From VRUE01 sp963704515 (GTDB lineage: Bacteria > Actinomycetota > Thermoleophilia > Solirubrobacterales > 70-9), in NCBI GenBank assembly GCA_963704515.1, contig OY969913.1, forward strand, positions 2,604,001-2,668,000: DNA of 64,000 nucleotides, in the 5' to 3' direction. Of this stretch, positions 1-6,881 are shown piece by piece. The notes beneath the pieces are model-generated. The model saw nothing but the letters and a program-made list of their open reading frames with translations, searched no databases and had not been told where the DNA came from. A program made the position numbers and the translations under genes. Position 1 is the stretch's first letter, and each line of letters begins with the position of its first letter.

Positions 1-812
1 CGCTCGGCGAGGATCCCGTCGCGCACCTGGAAGACCTGGGCGTTGGCGTCGGCGCCCTCGGCCGCGACGCCGATCAAGTCGGCGGTGCCGACCGTTGCTC
101 CCGCCACGCGCTGGCGCTCGAAGAGCGACTGGATCGCGGCGAGGCGGTCGCGGTGCAGAGCGGCGCGCTCGAACTCGCGCGCCGTTGCGGCGGCCTCCAT
201 CTTCGCTTCCTCGTCAGCCTCGATCTGGCGGTAGCGGCCGGAGAGGAAGTCGACGATCGCCTCGATGTTGCGCCGGTACTCCTCCCTGCTGACGTAGCCG
301 ACGCACGGCGCCCCGCAGCGCTTGATGTAGTAGTCGAGGCAGGGGCTGCCCGAGCGGCGGCCCGGTTCGGCCCCCTCGCAGGTGCGGAACTGGAAGAGCT
401 TGCCGAGCAGGTCGAGTGTCTCGCGCACCCGCTTGGCGCTGGAGAAGGGACCGAAGTAGGCGCGGCCGGGGCGGTGCTTCTCGCGGGTGAAGTAGACGCG
501 CGGGTAGTCCTCGTCGAGGCTGACGCAGACGTAGGGGTATGACTTGTCGTCGCGCAGGCGGATGTTGAAGCGTGGCCGGTGGCGCTTTATGAAGCTCTGC
601 TCGGCGAGCAGTGCCTCGGCCTCGGTCGAGGTGACAAGGCACTCGATCCGGTCGACCTGCGAGGTCATCCGGCTCTCGCCTCGGGCCGAGAAGTGCGAGG
701 CGACCCGCTTGCGGATCGAGCGCGCCTTGCCGACGTAGAGCGTCTCGCCGTCGGCGCCATGGAAGAGGTAGACGCCAGGCGCGTCGGGCAGGTCGCGTAT
801 CCGCTCGTCCAT
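1..812 (-). CDS. uvrC: Excinuclease ABC subunit C, N-terminal part (cut by window edge)
   Basis: This gene encodes the endonuclease that makes the dual incisions of nucleotide excision repair after UvrAB has located damage. The visible 270 residues contain the GIY-YIG nuclease domain at the N-terminus (PGVYLF about residues 12-17, LYVGKA about 26-31, then the basic RKRVASHF). A Cys-containing region, CLDYYIKRCGAPC, follows, and then a UVR-type helical segment rich in Glu/Arg (about 205-245) that contacts UvrB. The ATG at 810-812 begins MDERIRDLPDAPGV, the usual start of the family. The C-terminal RNase H-like and HhH domains, roughly half the protein, lie outside the window. It diverges from the enoyl-CoA hydratase with only 26 nt between starts. 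Confidence 0.97.
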   Translation of the reverse strand, partial: MDERIRDLPDAPGVYLFHGADGETLYVGKARSIRKRVASHFSARGESRMTSQVDRIECLVTSTEAEALLAEQSFIKRHRPRFNIRLRDDKSYPYVCVSLDEDYPRVYFTREKHRPGRAYFGPFSSAKRVRETLDLLGKLFQFRTCEGAEPGRRSGSPCLDYYIKRCGAPCVGYVSREEYRRNIEAIVDFLSGRYRQIEADEEAKMEAAATAREFERAALHRDRLAAIQSLFERQRVAGATVGTADLIGVAAEGADANAQVFQVRDGILAE

Positions 813-838
813 GGGACAAAGGGTAGGCTGCCGCCCAC

Positions 839-1648
839 GTGAATCCGCCCGAGCTGGAAACGCTGAAGATCGAGGTCGACGGGGAGATCGGCACGTTGAC
901 GCTCGAACGCCCCGAGGCCTTCAACGCGATGAGCCCGGAGATGATCCTTGAGCTGGGCACCGCGTTCGCCTGGCTCGCCGACCAGGCGCCGCTTCGCGGC
1001 CTGATCGTCACCGGCGCCGGCCCCGCCTTCTGCTCGGGGGGCGACATCAACGGGTTCAAGGAAGGCGTCGAAGACGACTCGATCGATCTGCCCTCCCAGG
1101 TGCGCCGCGGCGCCGAGGCCCTGCACGTGGCGATCGTCGATCTGCGACGCATCCCCTACCCGGTGATCGCCGCGATCAACGGCCCGGCGGCGGGGGCCGG
1201 CTTCTCACTGGCGCTCGCCTGCGACTTCCGCCTGATCTCGGAAAAGGCCTTCGTCGCCTGCGCTTACGGGCGGATCGGCGCCTCGCCCGACGGCGGCATG
1301 ACCTACTTCCTGCCGCGCATCGTCGGGCCCTCGCGGGCGCTGGAGATCCTGCTCGAGGACCCGAACATGACGCCCGCCGATGCGCTCGCCGAGGGCCTCG
1401 TCTCACAGGTGGTGGCGCCCGGGGAGCTGATGGCCACGGCCCGTGCCAAGGCAGAGGAGCTGGCCAAGAAGGCGCCCTTCTACGTGAAGATGGCGAAACG
1501 GCTCTGCGGGGTGAGCATCGAGAACAGCATCACCGAGCACCTCCAGCTCGAGCGCCACGGGATCGCCGACAGCATGGCCACCGAGGACCTGCGCGAAGGG
1601 GCGATCGCCTTCTTCAGCGGCGAGGCGCCCGAGTTCAAGGGGCGCTGA
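839..1648 (+). CDS. Enoyl-CoA hydratase/isomerase (crotonase family)
   Basis: A 269-residue crotonase-fold protein that should hydrate or isomerise enoyl-CoA thioesters in the cytoplasm. The oxyanion-hole segments are visible: AFCSGGDINGF (about residues 63-73) and NGPAAGAGFSLALACDFRL (about 115-133), followed by the PDGGMTYFLPRIVG stretch typical of the family. Start is the GTG at 839; no better in-frame start lies upstream before uvrC. Length matches the family (about 255-270). The glutamate usually found after the first oxyanion loop is not obvious, so the exact reaction (hydratase, isomerase or other) is open. No fatty-acid oxidation partner sits beside it except the MaoC-like gene at 2180. 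Confidence 0.9.
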   Translation: MNPPELETLKIEVDGEIGTLTLERPEAFNAMSPEMILELGTAFAWLADQAPLRGLIVTGAGPAFCSGGDINGFKEGVEDDSIDLPSQVRRGAEALHVAIVDLRRIPYPVIAAINGPAAGAGFSLALACDFRLISEKAFVACAYGRIGASPDGGMTYFLPRIVGPSRALEILLEDPNMTPADALAEGLVSQVVAPGELMATARAKAEELAKKAPFYVKMAKRLCGVSIENSITEHLQLERHGIADSMATEDLREGAIAFFSGEAPEFKGR

Positions 1649-1722
1649 GCAGGGCGCGCTTCGCTCCCCCACCAGTTACAGTCCCCTGAGCATTTGAAGA
1701 GCAGCCCGGAAAGGACCATCGC

Positions 1723-2166
1723 ATGAAGAAGATTCTCGTCCTCGCAGTCTTGGCCTTCGCGGCCTTCGCGCTGGTCGCCTGCGGCAGCAGCAACAGCGAA
1801 AGCTCGAGCACCGCCGGCGGGGAAAGCCAGGCTGCTCAGAGCACGGCCGAAGAAGAAAAGACCGCGGGCGGCGGCTCTCTTCAGGTGATCAACTTCGAAG
1901 CCGACCCCGGCGGAGCGCTCGCTTACACCGCCGATCACGTCACCGCCAAGGCGGGCAAGACGAAGATCAACTTCAACAATCCCCAGGGCCTCACCCACGA
2001 CGTCGTGATCGAAAACTCCAGCGGCAAGGAAATAGCCCGCGACGAACTGGTTCAGGACGGCTCCTCCACCACCACGGCGGACCTCAAACCAGGCACGTAC
2101 CACTACTACTGCTCGGTCCCCGGCCACCGCGAAGCCGGCATGGAAGGGACGCTGGTCGTCGAATAG
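1723..2166 (+). CDS. Secreted blue-copper (cupredoxin) lipoprotein
   Basis: A 147-residue plastocyanin-like electron-transfer protein anchored outside the membrane. A lipoprotein signal peptide ends in the lipobox LVAC with the acylated Cys at residue 20. A Ser/Glu-rich linker follows, and then a cupredoxin domain. All four type-1 copper ligands are present: His92 (in LTHDVV), Cys130 and His135 (in YYCSVPGH) and Met140. The ATG at 1723 is preceded by a purine-rich GGAAAGGA about 7-14 nt upstream. Every Glu codon I could read in this gene is GAA, unlike the GAG-rich cytosolic neighbour at 839. A redox role in respiration or copper handling is inferred from the fold only. Confidence 0.9.
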   Translation: MKKILVLAVLAFAAFALVACGSSNSESSSTAGGESQAAQSTAEEEKTAGGGSLQVINFEADPGGALAYTADHVTAKAGKTKINFNNPQGLTHDVVIENSSGKEIARDELVQDGSSTTTADLKPGTYHYYCSVPGHREAGMEGTLVVE

Positions 2167-2179
2167 AGCCGGCGGTCGG

Positions 2180-2659
2180 TCAGTCGCCTGACGGCGGCGC
2201 CATCACGCGGGTGACGCTGTCGCCGACGAAGCAGGGCTTCTCGTTGCCCTCGACCTCGAGCGTGAAACGGGTAACGGCCTGGTACCAGCCGCCGCCCTTC
2301 TCGTCGACTGAAACGACCTCGGCGCGGGCGCGGACCCGGGCGTCGGCCGGGACCGGGGCGGGGAAGCGGATCTTGTCCCAGCCGTAGTTGACGCCGAGGG
2401 CGAAGCCGGTCGAGGAGATCAACTCCTTGCGGAAGCCGTCGACGAGTGAGAGCGTCAGGTTGCCGTGGGCGATCGTCGTGCCGAAGGGGCTCTCGGCCTT
2501 GGCCCGCTCGACGTCGACGTGAATCCACTGGTCGTCGCCGGAGAGCCGCGCGAAGGTGTCGATGTCCTCTTGGGTAACCGTGCGCCACTCACTCGGGCCG
2601 ATCTCCTGCCCGAGCAGAGCCTGCATGCCCTCGACGCCGTTGACCTCCACGGTGGCCAT
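2180..2659 (-). CDS. MaoC-like (R)-specific enoyl-CoA hydratase/dehydratase
   Basis: A 159-residue single hot-dog-fold protein. The hydratase motif is visible: DDQWIHVDVERA (Asp and His about residues 37-42) followed by SPFGTTIAHGNLTLSL, in which the HG loop completes the active site. These proteins hydrate trans-2-enoyl-CoA to the (R)-3-hydroxyacyl-CoA, or take part in related acyl-CoA chemistry. I chose the ATG at 2657-2659, giving MATVEVNGVEGM, because the in-frame extension upstream (to 2761) has no family similarity and would overlap the next gene's promoter region. Convergent with the cupredoxin gene, with 13 nt between stop codons. Confidence 0.88.
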   Translation of the reverse strand: MATVEVNGVEGMQALLGQEIGPSEWRTVTQEDIDTFARLSGDDQWIHVDVERAKAESPFGTTIAHGNLTLSLVDGFRKELISSTGFALGVNYGWDKIRFPAPVPADARVRARAEVVSVDEKGGGWYQAVTRFTLEVEGNEKPCFVGDSVTRVMAPPSGD

Positions 2660-2802
2660 CGCGACGCAGTCTAACCAGGGGGCCACAAGCGCGACGCGTT
2701 CGGGAAAGTGCGCGCGCCACTCCAGGGATTTACCCCGATGCACACACCCGCGCCACCGCACAGGATTGCTTCATGAAATTCGAGCTCACAAGGGAGCGTG
2801 CC

Positions 2803-4296
2803 ATGACAGACCGACACCCGAGCAGCATCCTGTGGGCCGTGCTGGCCCTCGTCGCCGCCGGCGTGATCACGTGCGCCGGCGCCTCGGCTTCGCCGAAGCC
2901 ACGGGCCTACGCCGATCCGGCGGGCCGCTGTCATGCCAAGGCCCCCTGCTATCGATCGATCCAGGCCGCCGTCGACGGATCGGCTCCCCACTCGGTGATC
3001 CGCGCCTACCCCGGCGTCTACCACGAACACGTCGCCCTGACCAAGGCGCTGACCCTGAATGGCCGGGGAGCCACGATTGCCGGTGGGAACACGGGCATTC
3101 TGCTGTCGACAACGGGGAACGGAGTCGTCATCGACGGGCTGAGACTGGTCAGGGGGCAGATCGGCGTCGCGCTCCGTGGGGCAAGCGCCAACCGGCTCGC
3201 GAACCTGAAGATCGCCCGGGTCGAAACCGGGATCTTCTTCTCCGGGGGTGCGCGCGACAATCTCGTGACCGGCGCCGATGTAGGCCACGCTCGGCGCTTC
3301 GCCATCGACGTCGGCGACCAGAACGACTCGGGGAACCGATTCCTGCGCCTGACGCTGCATGACAGCGCGAAGGGCTTCAATGCCTACCGGGGGTCCGACG
3401 ACCTCGTCCTCAAGGACTCCTCGATCCGCGGAATCGCGCCCGGGCCGGGTGTGGTGATCGGCTGGTCCGCGGGCTGGACGATCGCGGGCAACGTGATTGC
3501 CGGGAACGCAAGCGGGATCCTCACCGACTCGGTCCGGTCGGGCTCGATCGAGCACAACCGCATCGCCGGCAATGCGGGCAACGGGCTCGAGGAGGCCGGC
3601 ATCGTGAGCACCGTGAACACGCGCGACAACCGGATCGAAGGAAACGGCCGATCGGGAATCGCCCTCTGCATCGCCGCGCGCGACAACCGGGTGCGGCACA
3701 ACATGGTGGTTGGCAACGGCCGCTATGGAGTCGAGATCTGCGCCCATCCGTCTCCCGCCTACTCCAACGTCGGCAATGTCGTGAGCGGCAACTACCTGTT
3801 CGCCGGTACCGGCGCGCCTGGGGACGCGTCGAACGACCAGGGCCCCAACACATGGGCCGGCAACTACTACAGCCGAAACCTCCCCTGGAGCTCGCCGTTT
3901 GCGATCCCAGGCGCGGCGCTGACCAACGATACGAGCCCGCTGACGGTCGCGGGGCTCCCCACGCCCGCCACCAGGGCCGACTGTCGGAAGCGGGGATGGT
4001 GGCTCCTGACCGATGGCCTGCTTCCCTTCCAGAGCGAGAACGCCTGCCTGAGCCTCGCCCAGGCGCTGCCGGAAGGCGACCGGGACTGCTCCGATTTCGC
4101 TTCTCAGCGGGACGCCCAGATCTTCTATCTGGAACACGGCGGCCCAGCGAAAGATCCCGATCGCCTCGACGGCGACCACGACGGCGTAGCCTGCGAGCGC
4201 AATCCCTGCCCGTGTTACACCGGGTCTTCCCTCCCGAAGCGAGCGCACCCTAGGGTCATCGAATGGCCAACCTCAAGGGCGCGTGACGGGCAATGA
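2803..4296 (+). CDS. Secreted right-handed beta-helix protein with C-terminal excalibur domain
   Basis: About 497 residues. A signal peptide (WAVLALVAAGVITCAGASA) precedes repeated beta-helix coils rich in N-x-I/V-x-G-N patterns, such as GNVIAGNASGIL and NRIEGNGRSGIAL. The first coil, SIQAAVDGSAPHSVIRAYPG, is typical of pectate-lyase-like or NosD-like helices. Near the C-terminus comes an excalibur-type calcium motif, LDGDHDGVACE, after a DCSDF segment. Start is the ATG at 2803, preceded by AAGGGAG at 7 nt; an ATG at 2773 would add ten residues ahead of the signal peptide. No catalytic residues can be assigned, so a polysaccharide-active or adhesive role is inference. Its 3' end overlaps the convergent vapC by 41 nt. 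Confidence 0.85.
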   Translation: MTDRHPSSILWAVLALVAAGVITCAGASASPKPRAYADPAGRCHAKAPCYRSIQAAVDGSAPHSVIRAYPGVYHEHVALTKALTLNGRGATIAGGNTGILLSTTGNGVVIDGLRLVRGQIGVALRGASANRLANLKIARVETGIFFSGGARDNLVTGADVGHARRFAIDVGDQNDSGNRFLRLTLHDSAKGFNAYRGSDDLVLKDSSIRGIAPGPGVVIGWSAGWTIAGNVIAGNASGILTDSVRSGSIEHNRIAGNAGNGLEEAGIVSTVNTRDNRIEGNGRSGIALCIAARDNRVRHNMVVGNGRYGVEICAHPSPAYSNVGNVVSGNYLFAGTGAPGDASNDQGPNTWAGNYYSRNLPWSSPFAIPGAALTNDTSPLTVAGLPTPATRADCRKRGWWLLTDGLLPFQSENACLSLAQALPEGDRDCSDFASQRDAQIFYLEHGGPAKDPDRLDGDHDGVACERNPCPCYTGSSLPKRAHPRVIEWPTSRARDGQ

Positions 4297-4654
4297 CCTC
4301 GAAGTCGGCGTCTTCGCAGAGCAGTTCGACCTCATTGCGGATCGCCACGGCGGCGATCAGGCAGTCGGTGAGCTTGCGCGGGGTCTCTCCCCCCTTGCGG
4401 CAGACGCGATAGAGCTCCGCTGCGCTTTCGTAGTCCGCCGGCCCTTCGACGGCGAGAAAGCGCTGGCCGTAGAGCAGGCGCCGCAGGCGATCGCGATCGG
4501 CATCGTCGCGGGCGCCGGCGAGGATCTCCATCACGATCACGTCGGTGCTCGCGAGCTCGGCTTTCTCTTCCAAGGCCGAGCGAAGCCGCAGGTGGACGAG
4601 GCTACCCGTCGCCCGCAGGAACTCGATCCAGGCTGAGCTGTCGACCAGGATCAC
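4256..4654 (-). CDS. vapC: VapC-type PIN-domain toxin
   Basis: A 132-residue PIN-domain ribonuclease. The acidic metal ligands are in place: Asp5 in VILVDSSAWI, Glu in VIVMEILAG, Asp in LTDCLIAA and Asp in LLCEDADFEVI. These toxins cleave tRNA, rRNA or mRNA until neutralised by the cognate antitoxin. The GTG start at 4654 overlaps the antitoxin stop in a GTGA arrangement, indicating translational coupling; the longer in-frame extension to 4705 would lie inside vapB. Its 3' end overlaps the beta-helix gene on the other strand. Likely co-regulated with vapB through the palindrome at 4874. Confidence 0.93.
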   Translation of the reverse strand: MILVDSSAWIEFLRATGSLVHLRLRSALEEKAELASTDVIVMEILAGARDDADRDRLRRLLYGQRFLAVEGPADYESAAELYRVCRKGGETPRKLTDCLIAAVAIRNEVELLCEDADFEVIARHAPLRLAIR

Positions 4655-4863
4655 GGACCCGGTATCTCGTCTCGCGAACGCATCTCGGAGAGGTCGCCGG
4701 CCCAACCCGTCCCCTCGCTGGCCAACACCTCCTCCCAGCTCATCGGGTCGCCGACGAGCTTGCGCAGGGCGAGGTCCACCGCCTCGCGCTTGCTGCGCAG
4801 CCGGTAGAGGCGTATCGCACGGGCGACGAGCTCGTCATCGATCTCGATATTGGTTCGCGTCAC
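4651..4863 (-). CDS. vapB: VapB-type antitoxin
   Basis: About 70 residues starting VTRTNIEIDDELVARAIRLY, the classic N-terminus of the VapB family whose members dimerise to bind DNA and use the C-terminus to block VapC. The tail, EEVLASEGTGWAGDL, resembles the toxin-wrapping segment. I chose the GTG at 4863 because it places the start codon outside the palindromic operator. GTG codons at 4866 and 4878 are also in frame, and the 4878 start would overlap the operator. It is the upstream gene of a two-gene operon and its stop overlaps the vapC start by 4 nt. Confidence 0.9.
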   Translation of the reverse strand: MTRTNIEIDDELVARAIRLYRLRSKREAVDLALRKLVGDPMSWEEVLASEGTGWAGDLSEMRSRDEIPGP

Positions 4864-4873
4864 CACACCATCG

Positions 4874-4889
4874 TACACCTTCAGGTGTA
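4874..4889. promoter_or_regulatory. Palindromic operator upstream of vapBC
   Basis: Two perfect 7-bp arms, TACACCT and AGGTGTA, are separated by 2 bp, just upstream of the vapB start. VapB and VapBC complexes typically bind such inverted repeats to repress their own promoter. The position and symmetry are seen directly; the function is inferred. Confidence 0.7.
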
Positions 4890-4921
4890 TCCCGATGAGC
4901 GTGAGCCTTGCTCGCTGCCGA

Positions 4922-5200
4922 TTACTTCCCGGTGAGGTACTGGCGCAGCGCCTTGCGGATCACCGAGGAGACCGACTCCTGGTCGCGAGCAGCTCTCTTC
5001 GCGAGTGCGTCACGCAGTTCGGGGTCGAGGCGAACAGACTCGACTGACGCGGCCGAGGACCCGATCGGCCTACGGCCACGGCGCCGACGCAGAGTCTCTG
5101 GGGCATCGAAGCCGGCCTCGGCCTTTGCTGCCAGCTCCGCAATACGCGCCTCGGTCAACGGGACACCACCTGCAGTTCGACGAGGTTTCTTGCGCGGCAC
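4922..5200 (-). CDS. Ribbon-helix-helix (CopG-like) antitoxin
   Basis: About 92 residues. The C-terminal half, SVRLDPELRDALAKRAARDQ followed by VSSVIRKALRQYL, is a ribbon-helix-helix DNA-binding fold: a short strand with alternating residues and then two helices. The basic, RRRGRRP-containing N-terminal half is probably flexible. I start it at the GTG at 5200 because GGGGAGA lies about 6-7 nt upstream; a TTG at 5215 is also in frame. It begins 2 nt after the stop of the gene at 5203, so toxin precedes antitoxin here. It is likely the antitoxin and autorepressor of that pair. Confidence 0.8.
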   Translation of the reverse strand: MPRKKPRRTAGGVPLTEARIAELAAKAEAGFDAPETLRRRRGRRPIGSSAASVESVRLDPELRDALAKRAARDQESVSSVIRKALRQYLTGK

Positions 5201-5202
5201 GG

Positions 5203-5469
5203 CTATTCTCCCCAAAGTAGATCAATGTATTTCGGCCGCATCCGCATCGCGTGGATGGCCAACTCAGCGCGGCCGCCGTAGTCCACGGTAACGACCTCGA
5301 GCAGGTCGGCATTCTGGGCGGGGCCAATGTAAAGCCGGAGCCTGTCTTCTTGTTTGTCGGCGCAGATTGCGTTCATGACCGCATGTTCGATGTCGCTGTC
5401 GTCGATCCCGTGCTTCCGGGCGGACGGATGAATCTCAAGCTTTCTTATCGTATTACGAAATACCCTCAC
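5203..5469 (-). CDS. Small RelE/BrnT-like toxin
   Basis: An 88-residue protein with IHPSARKHGIDDSDIEHAV near the start and AIHAMRMRPKYIDLL at the end. This pattern is recurrent in small actinobacterial proteins paired with CopG-type antitoxins and resembles BrnT/RelE-fold ribonuclease toxins. The C-terminal His-Ala-Met-x-Met-Arg segment corresponds to the basic catalytic end. The only early in-frame start is the GTG at 5469, which overlaps the stop of the upstream wall-enzyme gene by 4 nt (GTGA). A short odd-centred palindrome (TCGTATTACGA, 5448-5458) lies inside its 5' coding region and might be an operator. The family name is uncertain; the toxin assignment rests on size, motif and pairing. 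Confidence 0.65.
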   Translation of the reverse strand: MRVFRNTIRKLEIHPSARKHGIDDSDIEHAVMNAICADKQEDRLRLYIGPAQNADLLEVVTVDYGGRAELAIHAMRMRPKYIDLLWGE

Positions 5470-6800
5470 GCGACCAGCCTCACTTCGAAGCTCGGCACGG
5501 CCAGGGCGCCGGCGCCGCCGAGCAGGGCGAGGATGCGGGTGACGTAGGCCTGGGTCTCGGGGATCGCGGGGACGCAGTGGCAGGCTTCGACCGGAGCCGG
5601 GCCGGCGTTGTAGGCGGCGAGGGCCAGCTCCGGGGAGCCGAACTGGCGCAGGAGGTCCGACATCAGGTGGGCCTCGGCGTCGATCGCTTCGGCGGGGTCG
5701 AAGGGGTCGCGCAGGCCGTAGGAGGCTGCGGTGGAGGGGATGAACTGGGCGATGCCCTGGGCGCCGGCGGGCGAGCCGGCGTAAGGGTCAAAGCCCGACT
5801 CGGCCATCAGCTGCCCGGCGAGCAGGGCGGCGGAGACGTTCCAGCGAGTGGCGGCGCGCAGGATCAGTGCGCGGAACTCGGCCGGAACGAAGGCGGGCAG
5901 CGAGGTCCCCGCCAGGGCACCGTCTCCTCCCCCACTCGCACCGAGCGCATTGCCCGCCGCCGAGCACGGCGGTGGCCCGGCGGTGAAGCCGTAATGCCAG
6001 GCCTCCCAGCTGTAGCGCTGGACGAAGCCGAAGTGGCCGGCGTTGGCCGCCAGCCAGCCGTAGGCAGATTCGGGACCGAGGTCAAGCTCGGTCGCGCAGC
6101 GGTGCAGCGAGTGTCCCGGCGGCGCCACCCAGGTCGGATCGGGATGGGCGGCGAAGAGCGCCGCCTGTTCGGCGTCGGAGCGGAAGGCGGAGTTGACCAG
6201 AAGGGCGATCCCGGCACGAGACGCGGCGGCGGACATCCGGTCGAAGGCGGCCGCGACATCGGGCCGCATACCGTGCCCCTGTCGCATGACCAGCGGGCCG
6301 CTGTAGCCGCCGCCCGTCGCCACCGCGGTCGCCCCGCCGCCCACCGGACCCTGCGGCGCGCCGGCTTCGGCGATCGCGGAGGCCTCCACGCGCTCGCGGC
6401 CAGCCCCGACCTCAAGCTCGCCGAGGACGACCGCCTTGACGCGCAGCGGCGCGAAGGAGCGCTCGTCGGTGAACGAGAGCCGCAATTGCGTCTCCGCAAC
6501 GCCGTTTGCCTCTGCAGCATCCAGCGCCGCGCTCCGCGCCCGCCGCAGGTAGGTCGCCTTGTCCAGGTGATGAGGATTCGGCGCGCCGTTCGGCAGGCGG
6601 GCCGGCGAGAGCAGATCGGACAGCTCGTCGCGCATCGAGCGGGCAGCGGAGATCGCCGCCAAATCGGCGGCGCGCTGTGCCCTCCCTTTCCCGGTAACCG
6701 CGCCGGCGATCGCGACCAGCGCCAGCGCCGCCGCGATCAGCGCCAGGCCACCGCCGAGCGCCAGCGGCAGGGCCTGCCCGTCCTCGTTCCCGCGTCCCAT
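5466..6800 (-). CDS. TadG-like N-terminus fused to VanY-type carboxypeptidase and lytic transglycosylase
   Basis: A 444-residue cell-wall protein with three recognisable parts. Residues 1-60 (GQALPLALGGGLALIAAALALVAIAGAV, then QRAADLAAISAAR) match the hydrophobic N-terminus of TadE/TadG pilus-like proteins. About 165-275 is a VanY-like D-Ala-D-Ala carboxypeptidase, with HSLHRCATELDLG and WEAWHYGF supplying the His-Asp-His zinc site. About 300-430 is an SLT transglycosylase: the catalytic Glu in LMAESGFDPYAGSP, then GAQGIAQFIPSTAASYG and ALAAYNAGP. It may therefore cut both peptide stems and glycan strands, perhaps to let a pilus-like structure through. It starts at the ATG at 6800 and shares an upstream box with the TadE operon at 16169. 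Confidence 0.88.
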   Translation of the reverse strand: MGRGNEDGQALPLALGGGLALIAAALALVAIAGAVTGKGRAQRAADLAAISAARSMRDELSDLLSPARLPNGAPNPHHLDKATYLRRARSAALDAAEANGVAETQLRLSFTDERSFAPLRVKAVVLGELEVGAGRERVEASAIAEAGAPQGPVGGGATAVATGGGYSGPLVMRQGHGMRPDVAAAFDRMSAAASRAGIALLVNSAFRSDAEQAALFAAHPDPTWVAPPGHSLHRCATELDLGPESAYGWLAANAGHFGFVQRYSWEAWHYGFTAGPPPCSAAGNALGASGGGDGALAGTSLPAFVPAEFRALILRAATRWNVSAALLAGQLMAESGFDPYAGSPAGAQGIAQFIPSTAASYGLRDPFDPAEAIDAEAHLMSDLLRQFGSPELALAAYNAGPAPVEACHCVPAIPETQAYVTRILALLGGAGALAVPSFEVRLVA

Positions 6801-6820
6801 GCGCCGACCCTGACAAGAGT

Positions 6821-6837
6821 CGATTCACGCGTGGCGC
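6821..6837 (-). promoter_or_regulatory. 17-nt box shared with the TadE operon promoter
   Basis: Read on the minus strand the sequence is GCGCCACGCGTGAATCG, ending 20 nt before the ATG at 6800. The identical 17-mer occurs at 16191-16207, ending 21 nt before the TadE-like gene start. An AT-rich TTGAATTC lies about 20 nt further upstream in both. It is a candidate promoter element or activator site for envelope-appendage genes. Confidence 0.55.
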
Positions 6838-6881
6838 GCAGAATCTAAGAATTCAAAGACAAAATCGTCACGCTTCGCGCG

